NCBI GenBank assembly: GCA_017302255.1
Contig: JAFLDV010000011.1
Coordinates: forward strand, 1 to 64,000
Direction of reading: 5' to 3'
Origin: Gammaproteobacteria bacterium
GTDB lineage: Bacteria; Pseudomonadota; Gammaproteobacteria; Enterobacterales; Alteromonadaceae
DNA length: 64,000 nucleotides
Positions within the stretch are counted from its first letter, which is position 1; every line of letters starts with the position of its first letter. The translations under genes and the position numbers were made by a program. The notes under the pieces are model-generated. The model saw only the letters and a program-made list of their open reading frames with translations, searched no databases and was not told the DNA's origin. This document shows, in pieces, positions 26,762 to 35,178 of the stretch.

Positions 26762-27736
26762 TTATTCAGCTTTTTGGTTTTGCGACAGGCTGTAAACATA
26801 AGCCACGATCACGTGGATTTTGTCTTCACCTAAACGTTCACCAAATGCAGGCATTACACCGTTACGACCAGCAGTTAAAGTCTGTTCAACAGCTTCAGAT
26901 GAACCGCCGTATAACCAAACTTTGTCAGTTAGGTTAGGCGCGCCAAATGGTAAGCCGTGAGCCAAAGAGCCTTTACCGTCCATACCGTGACATGCAGCAC
27001 ACATTGCGAACTTCATTTGACCTGCAGCAGCATCTTTGTCGTTCACTTTACGGCCTGACAAGCTCAGTACATAGGCAGTCATTTCTTTAACACCTTGTGC
27101 GCCTAAAGCGTCACCCCAAGCCGGCATTGCTGCTTTACGGCCGTGGATGATTGTTTCTTTCAGCTTGTCGACAGTACCGCCGTATAACCAGTCATTATCA
27201 GACAGGTTAGGGAAGCCTTTTTGACCACGAGCATCTGAACCGTGACATTGTGAGCAGTTTTGTAAGAACAAACGCTGACCAACTTGTAATGCATCGGTAT
27301 CTTTAGCCAACTCTTCTACTGAACGGCTGGTATATTTTGCAAACTCTTTGTCGAAAGTTTCGTTTGCGACCATATACTCGCTGTCTAGTTGTGATGGCAC
27401 ACCAGCAGCTTTTCTAGCTTCTACAGCAGCTTTTGACTCAGCTAGCGATTTAATGCCTTGGTTAGAACTTGTCCAACCAAACAAACCTTGCCAACTTCCT
27501 AAGCCAGGGTAGGCGGCGAAGTAAAACACCGACCATGCGAAGGTTGCGTAGAACATAATGGTCCACCATTTTGGTAGTGGATTGTTGATTTCAGTAATAC
27601 CATCAAACTCGTGGCCAGTTGTTTCATTTTCTGGCACGCCAACATGGTTTTTTAAGTTCCAGGTCAGCAATACGAAGCACACAATTAAGCACGCTATCGT
27701 TAATACAATGATCCAAGCACTCCAAAAGCTACTCAT
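26762..27736 (-). CDS. ccoP: cbb3-type cytochrome c oxidase diheme subunit CcoP
   Basis: A 324-residue membrane-anchored diheme cytochrome c. Two hydrophobic segments (residues 5-26 and 56-75) are separated by the conserved HEFDGITEINNPLPKWW. Heme sites are CSQCH at 161-165 and CAACH at 246-250; downstream methionine ligands are likely in AAMPAWG (near 204) and GVMPAFG (near 295). It passes electrons from soluble cytochrome c to CcoO. It overlaps ccoQ by eight bases at the start, and a terminator lies shortly after its stop. Confidence 0.97.
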   Translation of the reverse strand: MSSFWSAWIIVLTIACLIVCFVLLTWNLKNHVGVPENETTGHEFDGITEINNPLPKWWTIMFYATFAWSVFYFAAYPGLGSWQGLFGWTSSNQGIKSLAESKAAVEARKAAGVPSQLDSEYMVANETFDKEFAKYTSRSVEELAKDTDALQVGQRLFLQNCSQCHGSDARGQKGFPNLSDNDWLYGGTVDKLKETIIHGRKAAMPAWGDALGAQGVKEMTAYVLSLSGRKVNDKDAAAGQMKFAMCAACHGMDGKGSLAHGLPFGAPNLTDKVWLYGGSSEAVEQTLTAGRNGVMPAFGERLGEDKIHVIVAYVYSLSQNQKAE

Positions 27737-27908
27737 GATCCGACTCCTGTTGTTGTTTTGATTTGGGCTTCATTTCGTCTGCGAAAATCGCGTTCGCCGC
27801 GTTATCAAAATCTGGTTTGCGTTTGAGCAAAAAAATCCAGACTAATAAGGCGATAAAAGCCACAAATATAATCACGGTGAAAATGCTGTGTATGGTTGGA
27901 TAGTCCAT
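27729..27908 (-). CDS. ccoQ: cbb3-type oxidase small subunit CcoQ (FixQ)
   Basis: A 59-residue single-span protein found by reading the gap between ccoO and ccoP on the minus strand. It starts MDYPTIHSIFTVIIFVAFIA, continues LLVWIFLLKRKPDFDNAANA and ends with a charged tail QQQESDHE. One membrane helix followed by KRKPDFDNAANAIF is the CcoQ signature. It is five bases after the ccoO stop and overlaps the ccoP start by eight bases, so it belongs to the ccoNOQP operon. The function in other species is stabilising the complex. Confidence 0.93.
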   Translation of the reverse strand: MDYPTIHSIFTVIIFVAFIALLVWIFLLKRKPDFDNAANAIFADEMKPKSKQQQESDHE

Positions 27909-27913
27909 AACCG

Positions 27914-28519
27914 TTACTTCAGCGCTGTGCCAAGAGATTGTAAGTAAGCAATTAAGGCTTGCATTTCTGTTTTGCCTTTAACTGCCGCTTCCGCACCTGC
28001 AATATCATCATCAGTGTATGGCACACCGAAGCTGCGGAAGGTTTCCAATTTCTTCGCCGTCAGTTTCCCGTCGAGTACAGCGTCATTGAGCCAAGGATAA
28101 GCTGGCATATTTGACTGACTCACAACAGAACGTGGATCCATTAAGTGAGCGTAGTGCCAATCGTCGCTATATCGACCACCAACGCGCGCTAAATCAGGAC
28201 CTGTACGTTTTGAACCCCATAAAAATGGATGTTCCCAAACGCTTTCGCCAGCCACTGAGTAATGACCATACCGTTCAACTTCATGACGGAATGGACGAAT
28301 CATTTGACTGTGACAGTTTGTACAACCTTCGCGAATAAACACATCGCGACCTTCCATCTGCAGGGCAGTGTAAGGTTTTAAGCCATCTACCGGCTCAGTA
28401 GTTTCTTTTAAGAACATCAGTGGAGTGATTTCAACTAAGGTACCGAAGCTAATCGCCACCACAGTCAAAATACCCAGCCAACCGGCGCTTTTCTCAATTT
28501 TTTCATGATGATTAGTCAT
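27914..28519 (-). CDS. ccoO: cbb3-type cytochrome c oxidase monoheme subunit CcoO
   Basis: A 201-residue membrane-anchored cytochrome c. One N-terminal helix ([23 protein letters not shown]) precedes the heme site [13 protein letters not shown] with Cys66, Cys69 and His70; [17 protein letters not shown] and SNMPAYPWL (a candidate methionine ligand) follow, as in the family. The start at ATG 28519 has an AAGGAG site nine bases upstream; a longer open frame to 28573 runs into ccoN and is not used. It is ten bases after the ccoN stop. Confidence 0.97.
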   Translation of the reverse strand: MTNHHEKIEKSAGWLGILTVVAISFGTLVEITPLMFLKETTEPVDGLKPYTALQMEGRDVFIREGCTNCHSQMIRPFRHEVERYGHYSVAGESVWEHPFLWGSKRTGPDLARVGGRYSDDWHYAHLMDPRSVVSQSNMPAYPWLNDAVLDGKLTAKKLETFRSFGVPYTDDDIAGAEAAVKGKTEMQALIAYLQSLGTALK

Positions 28520-28529
28520 AATGGACTCC

Positions 28530-29957
28530 TTATGCCGCTTCAGCGATTGGCTGTAAAGTGCCTTTTTGAGCACGAACAGTTTGGATAACGTTGTACGCCA
28601 TCACCAACATACCAGTGACCACGAAGCAACCGCCGATAAAACGCATCAGGTAGTACGGATAAGAAGCTTCTAACGATTGCACAAAGCTATAAGTTAATGT
28701 GCCGTCAGCATTTACTGCGCGCCACATCATGCCTTGCATAATGCCAGAGATCCACATTGCAACGATGTACAACACCACACCAATAGTGTGTAACCAGAAG
28801 TGAGTGTTAACTAATTTCACGCTGTACATACGGCCATGCGCAAAAACAGCAGGGATTAGGTGATACATGGCACCAATTGAAACCATCGCAACCCAGCCTA
28901 AAGCACCAGAGTGAACGTGACCAACGGTCCAGTCAGTGTAGTGCGATAACGCGTTTACTGATTTGATTGCCATCATTGGGCCTTCGAATGTCGACATACC
29001 GTAGAATGACAGAGAAACAATCAAGAAACGTAAGATTGGGTCGGTTTTCAGTTTATGCCATGCGCCAGAAAGCGTCATGATACCGTTAATCATGCCGCCC
29101 CAGCTTGGAACGAACAGAATAACAGACATTGCCATACCAACTGATTGGGTCCAGTCAGGCAGGGCTGTGTAGTGTAAGTGGTGAGGACCTGCCCAGATGT
29201 ATAAAGCAATTAAGGCCCAGAAGTGCACTACAGATAAACGGTAAGAGTAAACTGGACGGCCAGCTTGTTTCGGTACGAAGTAATACATCATACCCAAGAA
29301 GCCTGCAGTTAACAGGAAGCCTACTGCGTTATGACCATACCACCATTGCACCATTGCATCGACCGCACCAGCGTAGATTGAATACGATTTGGTCAGTGAT
29401 ACAGGGATTACCATGCTGTTTACGATGTGCAGGGCTGCTACCGTGATGATAAAACCACCGTAGAACCAGTTCGCAACGTAAATGTGGCTGGTAGTACGCT
29501 TAATTAGTGTGCCAAAGAATACGATGGCATAGCATACCCAGACCACGGTAATCAGTATATCGATTGGCCATTCCAGTTCTGCGTATTCCTTGCTTTGGCT
29601 AATACCCATTGGCAATGTGATTGCGGCAGCGAGAATAACCACTTGCCAACCGACAAACGTAAACATTGCGAGCTTTTCAGCAAATAAACGTACCTGACAG
29701 GTTCGTTGCACTACGTAATATGACGTAGCGAATAAGGCGCTAGTACCAAATGCGAAAATTACCGCATTTGTATGGAGGGGACGAAGACGACTGTAAGTCA
29801 ACCATGCTGTATCAAAGTTCAGCGCTGGCCAATACAGTTGCGCCGCAATTAAAACACCCACGCTCATGCCGACTATGCCCCACAACACTGTTGTGAGTGC
29901 AAATAGGCGGACAACCGTGTAGTTGTAGTCAACATTTAACGATTTGGTCTGGCTCAT
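28530..29957 (-). CDS. ccoN: cbb3-type cytochrome c oxidase catalytic subunit CcoN
   Basis: A 475-residue heme-copper oxidase subunit I of the C (cbb3) class with about 12 helices. Ligand histidines lie in [13 protein letters not shown] near residue 62 (low-spin heme), [17 protein letters not shown] near 208 (CuB), [13 protein letters not shown] near 257 (CuB pair) and [13 protein letters not shown] near 344 (high- and low-spin hemes). It reduces O2 at high affinity and pumps protons in the inner membrane. It heads the ccoNOQP operon and is divergent from a small lipoprotein gene across a 301-base gap. Confidence 0.98.
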   Translation of the reverse strand: MSQTKSLNVDYNYTVVRLFALTTVLWGIVGMSVGVLIAAQLYWPALNFDTAWLTYSRLRPLHTNAVIFAFGTSALFATSYYVVQRTCQVRLFAEKLAMFTFVGWQVVILAAAITLPMGISQSKEYAELEWPIDILITVVWVCYAIVFFGTLIKRTTSHIYVANWFYGGFIITVAALHIVNSMVIPVSLTKSYSIYAGAVDAMVQWWYGHNAVGFLLTAGFLGMMYYFVPKQAGRPVYSYRLSVVHFWALIALYIWAGPHHLHYTALPDWTQSVGMAMSVILFVPSWGGMINGIMTLSGAWHKLKTDPILRFLIVSLSFYGMSTFEGPMMAIKSVNALSHYTDWTVGHVHSGALGWVAMVSIGAMYHLIPAVFAHGRMYSVKLVNTHFWLHTIGVVLYIVAMWISGIMQGMMWRAVNADGTLTYSFVQSLEASYPYYLMRFIGGCFVVTGMLVMAYNVIQTVRAQKGTLQPIAEAA

Positions 29958-30258
29958 GTTGAGTTCCGCTGCAGTTTTTTGCTAGTTAATAAAACAAACA
30001 CCCTAAGGTGACTCTTGTTATAGTAGTCCTGTTATTCAGGACTTATTTTAGACGGTAAACCAGCACGCGCAAACCGGGTTAAGCTTGTTTTGATTTACAA
30101 TCTTTGGGAAGATCATACGAGTTTTACCCCTAAAAAGATAGGACGACACAGCTGTTTTATGATTTAGAACAAAGTCTGTGGTCAGAAAATATTCAATGGC
30201 AGCAACGATTTCGCTGTGATGTAGCGATTTGATGACAGCCAAGCACAAGGTAGAGTTA
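29958..30258. promoter_or_regulatory. Divergent intergenic region ccoN / lipoprotein
   Basis: This 301-base gap must hold the ccoN promoter. It contains the inverted repeat AGTCCTG-TTATT-CAGGACT (30025-30043). On the minus strand a TATAAC (30022-30017) sits beside that repeat and could be a -10 element. A TTGAT half-site near 30090 is not followed by a proper ATCAA, so an Fnr box is not established. Nothing else is recognised. Confidence 0.4.
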
Positions 30259-30657
30259 GTGAAACATATTTTTTCTGTATTTCTATTGTTAATGGCTTTT
30301 GTGTTGATGGCTTGTTCGCCTGCAGCAAAAAAAGTTGAGCTTGCGCGAAAAGTAGTTGATGTCGCGCAGTACCAACTTGTGTACACACCCGGTCAACCGA
30401 CACCAGAAACCCTTCTAGAACTTGCGATTGTTGGAGCCGATATCAAATCCGTCCGTGGCGAAATTGTCGGTCTCGATATGTCGATGGGTAAAATCCCACT
30501 TTTTTTTAAAGAAAACGAGCAAAGTCAATTTGTAGCGCAGTTTCTGTTAGGGGTTTGCAGTGATCCAGATATGTTTTGGCAGGTGCGAATTACCGTGACC
30601 AAACAAGATGGCAGTGAGCAAGTTCTTAGCGACAAATTTCAAGCGCTATATCCATAA
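30259..30657 (+). CDS. Lipoprotein with FixH/YtkA-like domain
   Basis: A 132-residue predicted lipoprotein. The signal sequence KHIFSVFLLLMAFVLMAC ends in a lipobox (LMAC) followed by SPAAKK. The mature domain (VGADIKSVRGEIVGLDMSMG, PLFFKENEQSQFVAQFLLG and WQVRITVTKQDGSEQ) looks like the immunoglobulin-like fold of FixH/YtkA periplasmic proteins, with a Met pair and a CSDPDMFW motif that could bind copper. I prefer GTG 30259 because AAGG lies eight bases upstream; an ATG at 30232 in frame has no ribosome site and would add nine hydrophilic residues. It is divergent from ccoN, so a role in cbb3 or copper delivery is plausible but inferred. Confidence 0.7.
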   Translation: MKHIFSVFLLLMAFVLMACSPAAKKVELARKVVDVAQYQLVYTPGQPTPETLLELAIVGADIKSVRGEIVGLDMSMGKIPLFFKENEQSQFVAQFLLGVCSDPDMFWQVRITVTKQDGSEQVLSDKFQALYP

Positions 30658-30684
30658 ACTCGATTTTTCGAAATATTGACGAGC

Positions 30685-30714
30685 ACATTGGTTTTCCGAA
30701 CCGACAATGTTTTG
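30685..30714 (+). terminator. Weak hairpin after the lipoprotein gene
   Basis: ACATTG (30685-30690) pairs with CAATGT (30705-30710), with a few inner pairs and a small bulge, followed by TTT. It lies between two convergent genes. It is imperfect, so only a tentative terminator. Confidence 0.3.
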
Positions 30715-30746
30715 CTGCTGCAAATCCGGGCAAATTAAGTTTTGGC

Positions 30747-31601
30747 TTATGGCTTTGACTTCACAAACGGATTTCTTATTTGCTGACTTAAACAGAGTTT
30801 TTTCGGTGTTAAACTGAGTGCAGCACTCTCTACACAGACAAATTGCTGCCAGCTATTTGAGGCAATATCGTTTGCCTGACCTGCTTTAATAGCGCCTGGA
30901 TTCCAAACGATACTCGAATCGTGACCAGCTTGATTGATTTCAAGTTGTAAATTCGGGCCGGTAAGGTTAAGTATGTCTCTGGTATTAGTGTAAATCCGAT
31001 CTATCTCAGATTTGAACTCACAGTGGTCAATACTGGACGTAGTGATGCTGTCGGTGGTTTTATCATAAAATTGGTTCGGCAGTGGACTCACCCGCGATGT
31101 TTCAGAGCTTTCCACGTTGAAATATGTGTGCAACGCAGCTTGTTGCGCGAAAGGCCCAGAACTTTGTAATGTCACGGTGAGCGATTCTGCAGTTAGCTCT
31201 ACTATGTATTTTAAACCAACAGATCCTATGACCCATGGCAGCTGCTGTTCTTCTAACTGAAAGATGAGAGTGGCAACTTCATCCGATATAATCGTTTCTG
31301 CCAAGAACCAGAACTTCGTGCGGGCAATGCCATGATTAGGTTTTGCCGAATTGTCGAGGTTAAGTTCTTGCGGGCATGCGCCAAACCACGGCCAACAAAT
31401 TGGAATTCCTCCGCGAATTGCTTTGCCATTTTGCCAAACTGCAGTCTCTGACAACCATAAAATAGGCTTGGTGCCAACTTGATAGGAGAGGACATGCGCA
31501 CCGTAACTACTGACCACAACACGACTCTCGCCAACTGTTATTTCCCAGCAAGGTAAGTCTAATAATGCACCGTAACTTTTAAACTCTCGGATGTCAGCCA
31601 T
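30747..31601 (-). CDS. yeaD: D-hexose-6-phosphate mutarotase (YeaD family)
   Basis: A 284-residue aldose 1-epimerase-like enzyme that interconverts alpha and beta anomers of glucose 6-phosphate. The beta-sandwich features are VVVSSYGAHVLSYQV near residue 27, GKAIRGGIPICWPWFGACP near 58 (substrate pocket), NHGIARTKFWFL near 88 with the conserved His and Arg, LHTYFNV near 157 (catalytic His) and FVCVESAAL near 256 (catalytic Glu). Downstream of gap on the same strand, separated by a terminator, as yeaD follows gapA in E. coli. It may be partly read through from gap or have its own promoter. Confidence 0.92.
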   Translation of the reverse strand: MADIREFKSYGALLDLPCWEITVGESRVVVSSYGAHVLSYQVGTKPILWLSETAVWQNGKAIRGGIPICWPWFGACPQELNLDNSAKPNHGIARTKFWFLAETIISDEVATLIFQLEEQQLPWVIGSVGLKYIVELTAESLTVTLQSSGPFAQQAALHTYFNVESSETSRVSPLPNQFYDKTTDSITTSSIDHCEFKSEIDRIYTNTRDILNLTGPNLQLEINQAGHDSSIVWNPGAIKAGQANDIASNSWQQFVCVESAALSLTPKKLCLSQQIRNPFVKSKP

Positions 31602-31619
31602 GTTCTCTCCAAAAATACA

Positions 31620-31641
31620 AAAGGTGGCCTAAGCCACCTTT
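31620..31641 (-). terminator. Intrinsic terminator after gap
   Basis: Stem AAAGGTGGC/GCCACCTTT (31620-31628 and 31633-31641), loop CTAA; on the minus strand it is followed by the T-rich TTGTATTTTTGG. It ends the gap transcript before the mutarotase gene. Confidence 0.85.
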
Positions 31642-31657
31642 ATCAAACGTGCGTTGC

Positions 31658-32668
31658 TTAGCAGTTTTTCATAAGTTCGACACAGTTGTCGAGCATACGG
31701 TTGCTGAAGCCCCATTCGTTATCATACCAAGACATTACTTTGACTAAACGACCGTTCACACGAGTCTCTGTGGCATCAAAAATAGATGACATTGGATTAT
31801 GGTTAAAATCGACTGAAACTAACGGTAAATCATTAACTGCTAAAACCTGATTCATTGGGAATTCGGCAGCAGCTTTACGGATAATGTCGTTTACTTCTTC
31901 AACTGTCGTTTCACGACCAGCAATAAAGGTCAAATCAACTAAAGATACGTTAATAGTTGGTACTCGAACGGCTAAACCATCAAACTTACCTTTTAACGCC
32001 GGAACAACCAACCCAACTGCGGCTGCTGCGCCAGTTTTGGTTGGGATCATCGACATTGCTGCTGCACGAGCGCGGCGAACGTCAGTGTGGTAAACATCAC
32101 TCAAACGTTGGTCGTTGGTATAGGCATGGATAGTGGTCATCAAACCAGACTCAATGCCCAGCACGTCGTTGAGTGGCTTCGCGATCGGCGATAAGCAGTT
32201 AGTGGTGCATGATGCGTTAGAGATGATGGTCATCTCTGGAGTAATTACGTCATGGTTAACACCATAGACGACAGTGGCATCAACATCTTTCGCCGGAGCA
32301 GAGATGATTACTTTTTTTGCACCAGCAGATAAGTGAGCACCTGCGGTTTTACGGTCAGTAAACAGGCCAGTACATTCTAAAACCACATCTACTTGCAACT
32401 CAGCCCATGGCAGATTGGCTGGATTGCGTTCGCTTAAAGTACGGATTTCATCAGAGTTAACAAAAATCGCTTTTTCATCATGACTGACATCTGCCTGAAA
32501 GATCCCGTGGGCAGTATCGTACTTCAGTAAATGAGCGTTGATTGCCGCGTCGCCTAAATCATTAATTGCGACTACTTTAATATCGTATGCTTTTTTACTT
32601 TCGTACAGAGCACGTAAAACATTGCGACCGATACGGCCAAATCCATTAATTGCTACGCGAATTGTCAT
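31658..32668 (-). CDS. gap: Glyceraldehyde-3-phosphate dehydrogenase, type I
   Basis: A 336-residue glycolytic GAPDH that oxidises and phosphorylates glyceraldehyde 3-phosphate to 1,3-bisphosphoglycerate. NAD-binding motif [14 protein letters not shown] at 8-21, INDL at 35-38 (favours NAD), catalytic Cys154 in [10 protein letters not shown], His181 in TIHAYTNDQ, and the substrate loop [18 protein letters not shown] near 198. Length is standard. It is divergent from malQ, with two HexR-like boxes in the 232-base gap. A second, longer GAPDH is encoded 10 kb away, so one may serve glycolysis and the other gluconeogenesis; which is which cannot be read from sequence. Confidence 0.96.
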   Translation of the reverse strand: MTIRVAINGFGRIGRNVLRALYESKKAYDIKVVAINDLGDAAINAHLLKYDTAHGIFQADVSHDEKAIFVNSDEIRTLSERNPANLPWAELQVDVVLECTGLFTDRKTAGAHLSAGAKKVIISAPAKDVDATVVYGVNHDVITPEMTIISNASCTTNCLSPIAKPLNDVLGIESGLMTTIHAYTNDQRLSDVYHTDVRRARAAAMSMIPTKTGAAAAVGLVVPALKGKFDGLAVRVPTINVSLVDLTFIAGRETTVEEVNDIIRKAAAEFPMNQVLAVNDLPLVSVDFNHNPMSSIFDATETRVNGRLVKVMSWYDNEWGFSNRMLDNCVELMKNC

Positions 32669-32694
32669 GACTCACCTCTGATGATGGCTAATTG

Positions 32695-32709
32695 TGTAGT
32701 AAAATTACA
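32695..32709. promoter_or_regulatory. HexR-like operator 1
   Basis: TGTAGT-AAA-ATTACA differs by one base from the HexR consensus TGTAATwwwATTACA known from Shewanella. It is 27-41 bases before the gap ATG and covers a candidate gap -10 element (TAATTT, minus strand 32707-32702). Confidence 0.7.
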
Positions 32710-32729
32710 TGTTTTTTGCCATTTTTCAA
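32702..32729 (-). promoter_or_regulatory. Candidate gap promoter
   Basis: On the minus strand, TTGAAA (32729-32724), a 16-base spacer and TAATTT (32707-32702) form a plausible sigma-70 promoter, overlapped by the first HexR-like box. Confidence 0.4.
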
Positions 32730-32757
32730 GCTCAAAATCGTTATGCAATCGTATTTA

Positions 32758-32772
32758 TGTAATTTAATGACA
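32758..32772. promoter_or_regulatory. HexR-like operator 2
   Basis: TGTAAT-TTA-ATGACA matches the HexR consensus with one mismatch in the right arm. It lies 48 bases from box 1 and 129 bases before the malQ start, so it could serve either divergent gene. Confidence 0.6.
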
Positions 32773-32900
32773 TAATCACGCATTTTGCCGTCGAAAGTTA
32801 TTTTGAACGTCGTATACTGAGGCAAAGAACCGGGCATGCCATGACACAAATCAAAAAAATCCCGGAAAAACAACAAGACGATAGACACAACGGAGCCACT

Positions 32901-35099
32901 ATGGACAAGACACTTCTTGCCGATCTGATCGGGTTTAACGGTATCGAAACTGCATTTACCGACGCCTGGGGTAATGCGGCCGAGGTCGCCGAAAAAGATC
33001 AGTTAAGATTGTTGCAAGCACTAGGTTTCCAAATTGATGACGAAGCAGTTGCTCGCCAACAATTATTTGAGCGCCAGCGCGAGCATTGGCTTGACCCGTT
33101 TGATCCGGTATCAGTGCAGCCACTTGCCGAAAGTTATGTTGTGTCTTTTCGACTGGCAATGACGGAAGTTCATCAGCCGTTGACCTTAACGTTGACCACT
33201 GAGTTTGGTGAAAAACAAGTGTTCAATTTAAGCGCTTTTGATGGTGAGCTTAAACAGGTTGCTGTGTTTGATGAAGTCGAATACCAGGCTTATGAATGGG
33301 CCTTAAATACTTCATTACCACTGGGTTACCATCAGCTGACCTTGGAAATTGCTGGAGATGAAGAACTCTATCAACAGTCTTTAATCATTACTCCTGAGCG
33401 TTGTTTTCAACCAGAAGCCTTTAAACAAAATAAGCAGTGGGGCGTTTCTGTCCAGCTTTATGGTGTTAAGTCTGAAACAAACTGGGGTATTGGTGACTTT
33501 GCCGATTTAAACAAGTTGGTGACTTATTTAGCGAAACAAGGCGCTGATTTTGTCGGTTTGAATCCTATTCACGCCTTGTACCCAGCGATGCCAGAATCGG
33601 CCAGCCCATATAGCCCGTCGAGTCGTCGTTGGTTGAACATCATTTATTTAAATGTGCCGCAAATGCCGGGCTATGACCTGTGTCAGCAAACAGCACAATT
33701 AGTTAATGCACCTGGGTTTCAAGCGAAAGTTGCTGAGCAGCGGGCAAAGGATTGGGTTGACTACACTGGCGTGATGCAATTGAAGCTGCCGGTTTTGAAG
33801 ACTTTATATAATTATTTCGCTGAACACAGAGCTGAGCTGCCTGAACTTCAACAAGCCTTTGTTGAGTTTGTTGCCGAAGGCGGTGAGTCGCTACAGCAGT
33901 TAGCCCTCTATGATGCATTGCATATGCATCTGATTGCCCAGGATCCACATGCCTGGGGATGGCCAAATTGGCCTGCGGCTTATCAAAACCATAAATCGCC
34001 AGAAGTATTGGCATTTGCCGCCGAACATCAAGGCGATATCGAATTTTACTGTTATCTGCAGTTCTGTGCGCAACAGCAATTGGCTAAAGTCCAAGCAACT
34101 GCAAAAACACAAGGTATGTTATTGGGTTTATACCGTGATTTGGCGGTCGGTGTAAGTGAAGGCTCCACTGAAATCTGGGCAAATCCAGACCTGTACTGTC
34201 GAAACGCCAGTGTTGGCGCGCCACCAGACATTCTGGGACCTAAAGGTCAAAACTGGGGCCTGCCACCTATGCAACCTTATCAATTATTCCGTCAGGCCTA
34301 CAAGCCGATGATTGATTTGTTCCGCGCCAATATGAAAGATTCAGGTGCGTTGCGGATAGACCACGTAATGGCGCTGTTGCGGTTGTGGTGGGTGCCGAAG
34401 GGATCGCAATCTGCAGGCGAAGGCGCTTATGTTTATTATCCAATTATGGATTTGTTAGGGATCTTGGCATTAGAAAGTCAGCGCCAACAAGCGGTAGTGA
34501 TCGGCGAAGACTTAGGTACTGTTCCTGATGGTATCTTTGACTTGTTGCAGCAATTTGGTATGTATTCCTATCGCATCTTCTTTTTTGAACAATCGGAAGA
34601 CGGTGGTTTTACCTCAACTGCACATTATCCAGTGCAAGCAATGTCGGCGTTAACTACGCACGATATGCCAACTTTAATTGGTTTCTGGCACTGTTCAGAT
34701 TTAAAACTTGGTCTAGAAATCGGTTTGTATAACGAAGAGATTTTGCCAAGTCTGTATGCTGACCGTCATGCATCTAAACAGAAAATTTTGGATTCGATGC
34801 ACGGGCATCAAATTCTGCCAGCCGATTTTGAGCGGGTAGTTGATACCGTGGGTATGTCTCGGACCCTTGGTTTCGCGCTACAACAGCACTTGGCAAAAGG
34901 TAGTTGCCAGCTATTGTGTCTACAGTTGGAAGACTGGTTAGAGATGACTCAACCGGTCAATATTCCTGGCACTAGCGACGAGTATCCAAACTGGCGGCGC
35001 AAGCTTACTCACACTTTAGAACAGCTTGAACAACAAAAACATATCGAAGAACATCTGCAACAATTGACACTCAACCGTCGTTCTGGCTTATATTCATAA
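32901..35099 (+). CDS. malQ: 4-alpha-glucanotransferase (amylomaltase)
   Basis: A 732-residue GH77 enzyme that transfers maltosyl or longer glucan units between maltodextrins. An N-terminal MalQ-specific domain of about 140 residues precedes the barrel, which begins near WGVSVQLYGVKSETNWGIGD (residue 180). Catalytic elements are SPYSPSSRRWLN near 236, GALRIDHVMALLRLWW near 482 with the nucleophile Asp, IGEDLGTVPDG near 535 with the acid Glu, and LTTHDMPTLIGFW near 585. I start at ATG 32901, preceded by GGAG at seven bases; an in-frame ATG at 32841 has no good site. First of the malQ-glgB-glgX set and divergent from gap. Confidence 0.95.
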   Translation: MDKTLLADLIGFNGIETAFTDAWGNAAEVAEKDQLRLLQALGFQIDDEAVARQQLFERQREHWLDPFDPVSVQPLAESYVVSFRLAMTEVHQPLTLTLTTEFGEKQVFNLSAFDGELKQVAVFDEVEYQAYEWALNTSLPLGYHQLTLEIAGDEELYQQSLIITPERCFQPEAFKQNKQWGVSVQLYGVKSETNWGIGDFADLNKLVTYLAKQGADFVGLNPIHALYPAMPESASPYSPSSRRWLNIIYLNVPQMPGYDLCQQTAQLVNAPGFQAKVAEQRAKDWVDYTGVMQLKLPVLKTLYNYFAEHRAELPELQQAFVEFVAEGGESLQQLALYDALHMHLIAQDPHAWGWPNWPAAYQNHKSPEVLAFAAEHQGDIEFYCYLQFCAQQQLAKVQATAKTQGMLLGLYRDLAVGVSEGSTEIWANPDLYCRNASVGAPPDILGPKGQNWGLPPMQPYQLFRQAYKPMIDLFRANMKDSGALRIDHVMALLRLWWVPKGSQSAGEGAYVYYPIMDLLGILALESQRQQAVVIGEDLGTVPDGIFDLLQQFGMYSYRIFFFEQSEDGGFTSTAHYPVQAMSALTTHDMPTLIGFWHCSDLKLGLEIGLYNEEILPSLYADRHASKQKILDSMHGHQILPADFERVVDTVGMSRTLGFALQQHLAKGSCQLLCLQLEDWLEMTQPVNIPGTSDEYPNWRRKLTHTLEQLEQQKHIEEHLQQLTLNRRSGLYS

Positions 35100-35105
35100 G
35101 TATCA

Positions 35106-35142
35106 GGCAACTGACTTCAGTTTTTCGCTGAAGTCAGTTGCC
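35106..35142 (+). other. Long perfect hairpin between malQ and glgB
   Basis: A 15-base perfect inverted repeat (35106-35120 with 35128-35142) around a 7-base TTTTTCG loop lies seven bases after the malQ stop. The following GTCTTTG is a poor T tract, so it may be a weak terminator, an attenuator or an RNA-processing/stability element that sets different levels of malQ and glgB. Confidence 0.8.
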
Positions 35143-35178
35143 GTCTTTGCTCAATAATCACCATTGAAAGGATTTAGT

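Noticed and set aside
29129..29446. Open frame of 105 codons on the plus strand inside ccoN
   Set aside because: Fully antisense to a secure gene; composition reflects ccoN codon structure.
30085..30245. Possible Fnr boxes before ccoN (TTGAT near 30090 and TTGATGACAGCCAA at 30229-30242)
   Set aside because: The first has only one good half-site. The second matches 8 of 10 positions but lies next to the lipoprotein start, far from where an activator of ccoN would bind.
30232..30258. ATG at 30232 as start of the lipoprotein beside ccoN
   Set aside because: No ribosome site, and it would add hydrophilic residues before the signal sequence; GTG 30259 has AAGG at proper distance. Not excluded completely.
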